The notes under the pieces are model-generated. The model searched no databases, was not told the origin of the DNA, and saw only the letters and a program-made list of their open reading frames with translations. A stretch of DNA of 64,000 bases, taken from Kuafuiihalomonas sp050331295. Its GTDB lineage: Bacteria; Myxococcota; Kuafuiibacteriia; Kuafuiibacteriales; Kuafuiibacteriaceae. Shown here piece after piece: positions 61,012-64,000 of the stretch (within the stretch, counting starts at the first letter, position 1; each line of letters opens with the position of its first letter). The DNA is taken from the NCBI GenBank assembly GCA_050331295.1, contig JBHJGZ010000012.1, forward strand, positions 59,237 to 123,236. Direction: 5' to 3'. The translations under genes were made by a program, and so were the position numbers.

Positions 61012-62361
61012 TCACGCCACGCGACGTCGGAGCACCAAAGCGAAACCCGCGACGGTCAACAGCCAAACGATAGCGGTGTTGGTTTGACCGGGCGCCGTGT
61101 TGCAGCCGCCAGACGAATCCTCACCTTCGGCCGTCAACTCGAACGTGGTCACCGCGGTGTTCGCACCCGGGAACAGCGGATCCGGCTGAGCCAACTCCGC
61201 CCGAAGCTCCAGCGTGTACAGGCCCGGCATGTCCGGGGTGAAGGTCGCGGGCCCGTCTACGTAGTCGTACTGCCGTACGAGGTTGGTTCCCTCCTGGCTC
61301 GCGCTTCCGGTCGCATTGCGGATGCCCGCGTCGCTCCCTTCAGGTCGGTTGAGGACCCGCCACTCGTAGCGAAGGACCTGGTCGTCGCGGTTGGCGAAGA
61401 TTTGGAGACGTCGCTCCTGGCCGACCTCGACCAGGTCGAACGGCAGCGAAAGCACGGTGAAGGTCACGTTGGGGTCGAGGCAGTGATTCGGGTCGGCGAC
61501 CGGAGCACCCACCGCGATGTCCTCCACTCGGCGGACCACGTAGCAGAGGCGTTGGTCGCAGGCGCTGCCCACCAGGTCACGGTCTTCGTCGAGCTGGTCA
61601 GGGTTGGCGATCCGCTCGCAGTTGTCGTCGCTGTTGTCGATCCCGTCGTTGTCGATGTCGAAGTCGCAGTCGTCGCCGAATTCGTCACCATCGAGGTTCG
61701 CCTGACCGATGTTCTCAACCGTCAGGCAGTTGTCCACCGAGTCCGGGATGCTGTCGCCGTCCTGGTCGCCGTCGCAGAGGGCGTTCTCGGGGATCACCGA
61801 CTGGTCCACGTTCGGCACCAAGGCGCAGGTGTCGGACACGTCGAGGACACCGTCATTGTCGTCGTCGTCGTCACAGGCGTTGCCGAGCTGGTCGTTGTCG
61901 GCGTTGTTCTGCGAGGGGTTCGCGACGAACACACAGTTGTCCACGTCGTTCTCGAAGCCGTCGTCGTCGATGTCGCTGTCGCACGCATCACCCGCACCGT
62001 CGGCATCGGTGTCGGTCTGCTCTGCGTTCGCTGCGTTCAAGCAGCTGTCGCACACGTCGCCGACCGAGTCGCCATCCGTGTCCTGCTGCTCGAAGTTGGC
62101 CGCAAAGGGGCAGTTGTCGAAGTCGTCTTCGAAACCATCGCTGTCGTAGTCGTCGGCGAATTGATACGTATCACCGATGTCGGAGAAGTTGATGAGGATC
62201 GAGCCGCCGCCGCAGCCGCAGCCGCCACCGCCGGTCTGATTGGGAGAGCCGCACAAACCGCCGGAACATTCGCCACCATCGTTTCCACTCTGGGCGAAAG
62301 CCACTGGCGCAAACGCGAGCGCCAGACTGATAGAAAAAGTATTGATGAGAGTCGCCTTCAT
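61012..62361 (-). CDS. TSP3-repeat protein with MYXO-CTERM-like end
   Basis: Secreted protein of 449 residues from ATG 62361, with a signal peptide about 1-23 (KATLINTFSISLALAFAPVAFA). A Gly/Cys-rich entry (GGGGCGCGGGS) precedes about six thrombospondin type 3 Ca repeats at about 55-290 (DSDGFEDDFDNCPFAANFEQQ, DTDGDSVGDVCD, DSDIDDDGFENDVDNC, DVDNDQ-type units with DNC and CDxD). A beta-sandwich region follows, and the end is SSGGCNTAPGQTNTAIVWLLT then AGFALVLRRRVA: Cys, hydrophobic helix, Arg run, as in the MYXO-CTERM sorting signal typical of Myxococcota, which suggests cell-surface anchoring. TSP3 repeats need Ca, so it is likely a Ca-loaded surface protein. Confidence 0.9.
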   Translation of the reverse strand: MKATLINTFSISLALAFAPVAFAQSGNDGGECSGGLCGSPNQTGGGGCGCGGGSILINFSDIGDTYQFADDYDSDGFEDDFDNCPFAANFEQQDTDGDSVGDVCDSCLNAANAEQTDTDADGAGDACDSDIDDDGFENDVDNCVFVANPSQNNADNDQLGNACDDDDDNDGVLDVSDTCALVPNVDQSVIPENALCDGDQDGDSIPDSVDNCLTVENIGQANLDGDEFGDDCDFDIDNDGIDNSDDNCERIANPDQLDEDRDLVGSACDQRLCYVVRRVEDIAVGAPVADPNHCLDPNVTFTVLSLPFDLVEVGQERRLQIFANRDDQVLRYEWRVLNRPEGSDAGIRNATGSASQEGTNLVRQYDYVDGPATFTPDMPGLYTLELRAELAQPDPLFPGANTAVTTFELTAEGEDSSGGCNTAPGQTNTAIVWLLTVAGFALVLRRRVA

Positions 62362-62373
62362 GCCCCGCGCTAG

Positions 62374-62389
62374 AGCACGCGCTGTGCCA
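62374..62389 (-). promoter_or_regulatory. Candidate sigma-54-like promoter of the TSP3 gene
   Basis: TGGCACAGCGCGTGCT on the minus strand has GG and GC at the exact -24/-12 spacing and differs from TGGCACN5TTGCW by one base. The predicted transcription start would be only two or three bases before ATG 62361, which weakens the call. Confidence 0.25.
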
Positions 62390-62598
62390 ACGTCGAAAGG
62401 GGGCAGCACGTCGAAGCGATTGAGTCGTTGGGGGCTTCGGGACCCCAAGGGAAGCTGACATCGGGGGCCGGCGACCCCAGAGTTCAATCACGAAAGGTAG
62501 GACAACCAACGCGCTCTGTTCACAGTTCGTTCCAAAAGAGTAAGCAGGTTGACCCACGTCGCACGTCATCGGTTCGAGTCACCTACCAAGTCCCTGAT

Positions 62599-62627
62599 TT
62601 GACTTGGCCCTAGGCTGCCGATAGCTC
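62599..62627 (+). promoter_or_regulatory. Candidate sigma-70-type promoter of the 62636 gene
   Basis: TTGACT at 62599-62604 is followed after 17 bases by TAGCTC at 62622-62627. The -35 is good, the -10 poor (two of six). It would give a nearly leaderless mRNA for ATG 62636. The 274-base gap here otherwise shows nothing recognisable. Confidence 0.25.
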
Positions 62628-62635
62628 TCATCGAC

Positions 62636-62989
62636 ATGAATCGTTGGCTGTTGGCCTTCGCGCTGTTCTTTGGAGCAGCCGAGCTGGGGGAGCTCGCGGC
62701 TTCTTCAGCAGCAGAAGCCGCGCCGCAAAAGCGTCGCCGCCGGAGAAAGCGGCCCGCTCCCCAGACATCAGCCCCAGCGCCGACCCCAGCATCCGAACAA
62801 TCGGTGTCTCCGCCAGGCGGCTTTCGAGGCCCTTCCCGCATCGACTTCGATGATCGCCTCATCCAAGGACAGACCAACAAAAGTGGTGCCGTAGTTCTGT
62901 TCAGCCGGAAAGAGACGAATATCTCCAGCATGGTGCGTCGCCGGAAGTCGTTTCGTCATCTGACGATCCGGACCGTGTACGACGAGTGA
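62636..62989 (+). CDS. Small exported basic protein
   Basis: Exported protein of 117 residues. Signal peptide about 1-28 (NRWLLAFALFFGAAELGELAA; likely cut after AAEAA), followed by an Arg/Lys-rich segment (KRRRRRKRPAP, 32-42), a Pro/Ala linker and a compact C-terminal block (RIDFDDRLIQGQTNKSGAV, then RKETNISSMVRRRKSFR). It precedes the FHA gene by 11 bases and shares its transcript. The C-terminal block recalls small proteins beside Myxococcus gliding/envelope (Glt-type) FHA genes, but that is memory, not a match found here. Confidence 0.65.
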   Translation: MNRWLLAFALFFGAAELGELAASSAAEAAPQKRRRRRKRPAPQTSAPAPTPASEQSVSPPGGFRGPSRIDFDDRLIQGQTNKSGAVVLFSRKETNISSMVRRRKSFRHLTIRTVYDE

Positions 62990-63000
62990 GCTTGCTGGCC

Positions 63001-64000
63001 ATGACGGAATCTTCGGTCCTTCAAGTATTCGTTTTCCGAAACGGGCAGTACGTCGGAAGCGAGGTCTTCACGGAACCCGAGGTCGTGATCGGTCGCGGAC
63101 CTGAGGCCGACCTGCACATCGATGAGTCGGGTGTAGGCCCCAACCATGCGATCTTGAGCCAGTCCCAGGGGCAAGCCACATTGCTCGACCTGGGAACTCC
63201 GGGCGGAACTCGAGTCAATCGTTCGCCGATACAGCACTGCTACGTTACGGCGCGGGACGAGATCCAGATCGGCGCGACGACCCTCAAGATCAAGTTCGTC
63301 AGGAACGATGGACCGCGGCCACCGTCGCCGCGACCGTCCGCGCCCCCCGGGAGTCAACCGCCCCCCGGGGGGAGCTTCACCATGAATCCGGCCGGCGAGC
63401 TCAGCGACCTGATCTCGGCCGAGCTCAAGGGATCACCGACGGATGGTCGCAGCGAGCAACCGTCTCTCAGCTTTGGGTCCCTCGATGATGCGCTCAACTC
63501 GGCCTTCATCACCAAGGATGAGGTCAAGGCGCCCACACCGAGTCCCCCCTCTCGGTTTCCACCCCCGCGGCCCCCGCGGGGACAAGGTCACCCTTCGGAG
63601 TCGGTGTTCGAGGCGCCGACCCGTCTGCACGACGTTCCCGAGGCCCCCCCACCGCAACCTGCGGCGGCGCGGCCGAGCCACCCTTCGCCCAATCCAGGAT
63701 CGGAAGTGGTACGATCCGAGCCCAAACGACGTCCACCTCCCCCACCGGAACCGTCACGGGAACCGCCACGGAGCATGCCTCCGAGCTTCGACGCCGGCAT
63801 GCTCTCGGATCCGAATCCAGGTGTGGTCCCGCTTCCAGCGAGCCGACCACCCCCGGTGCCCGAAGCCACGGCCCCTCAGCCTCGAGCACAAGCCCCTCAG
63901 CCTCGAGCACAGGCCCCTCAACCTCGAGCACAAGCCCCTCAGCCTCGAGCACAGGCCCCTCAACCGCAAGCACAGGCCCCTCAGCCTCGAGGACGAGCCC
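63001..64000 (+). CDS. FHA-domain protein with Pro/Gln/Ala repeats (3' end outside window)
   Basis: 333 residues are visible and the frame runs off the window. N-terminal FHA domain (about 8-100): VVIGRGPEADLHID, VGPNHAILS and GTRVNRSPI give the Gly-Arg, Ser/His and Asn positions of phosphothreonine readers. After about residue 105 the chain is Pro-rich (PPSPRPSAPPGS, SPPSRFPPPRPPRG, RRPPPPPEPS) and ends in seven-residue repeats APQPRAQ. Such long Pro-rich middles often lead to a TonB-C or AgmX/PglI-type C-terminus in myxobacterial envelope proteins; that end is not in the window. ATG 63001; a TTG just upstream is possible. Confidence 0.82.
   Translation, partial: MTESSVLQVFVFRNGQYVGSEVFTEPEVVIGRGPEADLHIDESGVGPNHAILSQSQGQATLLDLGTPGGTRVNRSPIQHCYVTARDEIQIGATTLKIKFVRNDGPRPPSPRPSAPPGSQPPPGGSFTMNPAGELSDLISAELKGSPTDGRSEQPSLSFGSLDDALNSAFITKDEVKAPTPSPPSRFPPPRPPRGQGHPSESVFEAPTRLHDVPEAPPPQPAAARPSHPSPNPGSEVVRSEPKRRPPPPPEPSREPPRSMPPSFDAGMLSDPNPGVVPLPASRPPPVPEATAPQPRAQAPQPRAQAPQPRAQAPQPRAQAPQPQAQAPQPRGRA
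63871..64000 (+). repeat. 21-bp tandem repeats coding APQPRAQ
   Basis: Six copies of a 21-base unit (gcccctcagcctcgagcaca + a/g), then a partial copy at the window edge. Third-base variants alternate (ending aa/ag), which suggests duplication in 42-base steps. They encode part of the FHA protein, so this is a coding repeat and not a CRISPR. Confidence 0.95.

Noticed and set aside
61006..62373. Plus-strand frame of 455 codons, Val-rich, opposite the TSP3 gene
   Set aside because: The Val pattern is the reverse complement of Asp codons in the Ca repeats; the minus frame has signal peptide and MYXO-CTERM-like end.
62496..62587. tRNA-like segment (GGTAGG/CCTACC ends, GGTTCGAGT near the 3' end)
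   Set aside because: The T-stem does not pair, there is no D-arm GG or anticodon stem; only the 6-base ends match.
63871..64000. CRISPR-like tandem repeats
   Set aside because: Units are contiguous with no spacers and stay in the FHA protein reading frame.

Overview
The window is dense, high-GC bacterial chromosome. It fits a Myxococcota-type (deltaproteobacterial) organism: one secreted protein ends in a MYXO-CTERM-like tail (Cys, membrane helix, Arg run), there are many lipoproteins, VWA/thrombospondin-type-3 and FG-GAP-like surface proteins, a cytoplasmic Ser/Thr kinase, PEGA, TonB-like/FHA and SPOR proteins, and many TTG/GTG starts. No tRNA, rRNA, insertion sequence, phage gene or CRISPR array was seen, and no gap between genes exceeds 300 bases. 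All assignments come from reading motifs; no search was run. The taxonomic call is inference.

Layout. 1-5206 (minus): trmFO-xerC-hslV-hslU-argD, a housekeeping operon, with a dprA-like gene divergent at 5346. 6163-9840: LysM and CpoB/YbgF-like envelope proteins, a tRNA-dihydrouridine synthase and a small unknown. 9803-18136 (minus): a four-gene operon of PEGA membrane protein, beta-helix protein, a 1749-residue SLC12-type cotransporter fused to a STAND/AAA-like ATPase, and an MscS-type channel; this is the most unusual unit here. 18278-25650: thioredoxin/MsrA-like protein, D-aminoacyl-tRNA deacylase, PabA/TrpG-type amidotransferase overlapping a Fur-family regulator, an MltF-like transglycosylase with two solute-binding domains, a secreted unknown, and a Ser/Thr kinase overlapping inorganic pyrophosphatase.

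25707-32983 (plus): class A PBP, phosphodiester-glycosidase-like protein, secreted unknown, solute-binding protein and NtrY-like histidine kinase, each joined to the next by a 4-base stop/start overlap. 33065-41107 (minus): lipoproteins (one with a DUF2252/kinase-like fold), a sorbosone-dehydrogenase-like lipoprotein, gyrA with a coupled unknown, and a DUF4124 protein. 41221-45847 (plus): xseA-xseB-tlyA ending at a strong intrinsic terminator, then LD-carboxypeptidase and a beta-lactamase-fold hydrolase.

45853-52961 (minus): five genes including two paralogous Cys-rich FG-GAP-like lipoproteins, a SPOR protein and a degenerate SDR-cupin fusion. 53047-62361: a Cys-rich lipoprotein, then a minus-strand run of two paralogous VWA lipoproteins, a PPC-repeat lipoprotein and a small lipoprotein, and separately a TSP3-repeat protein with a MYXO-CTERM-like end. 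62636-64000 (plus): a small exported protein and an FHA protein cut by the window edge. Overall the region pairs core information-processing genes with a large envelope and cell-surface repertoire.
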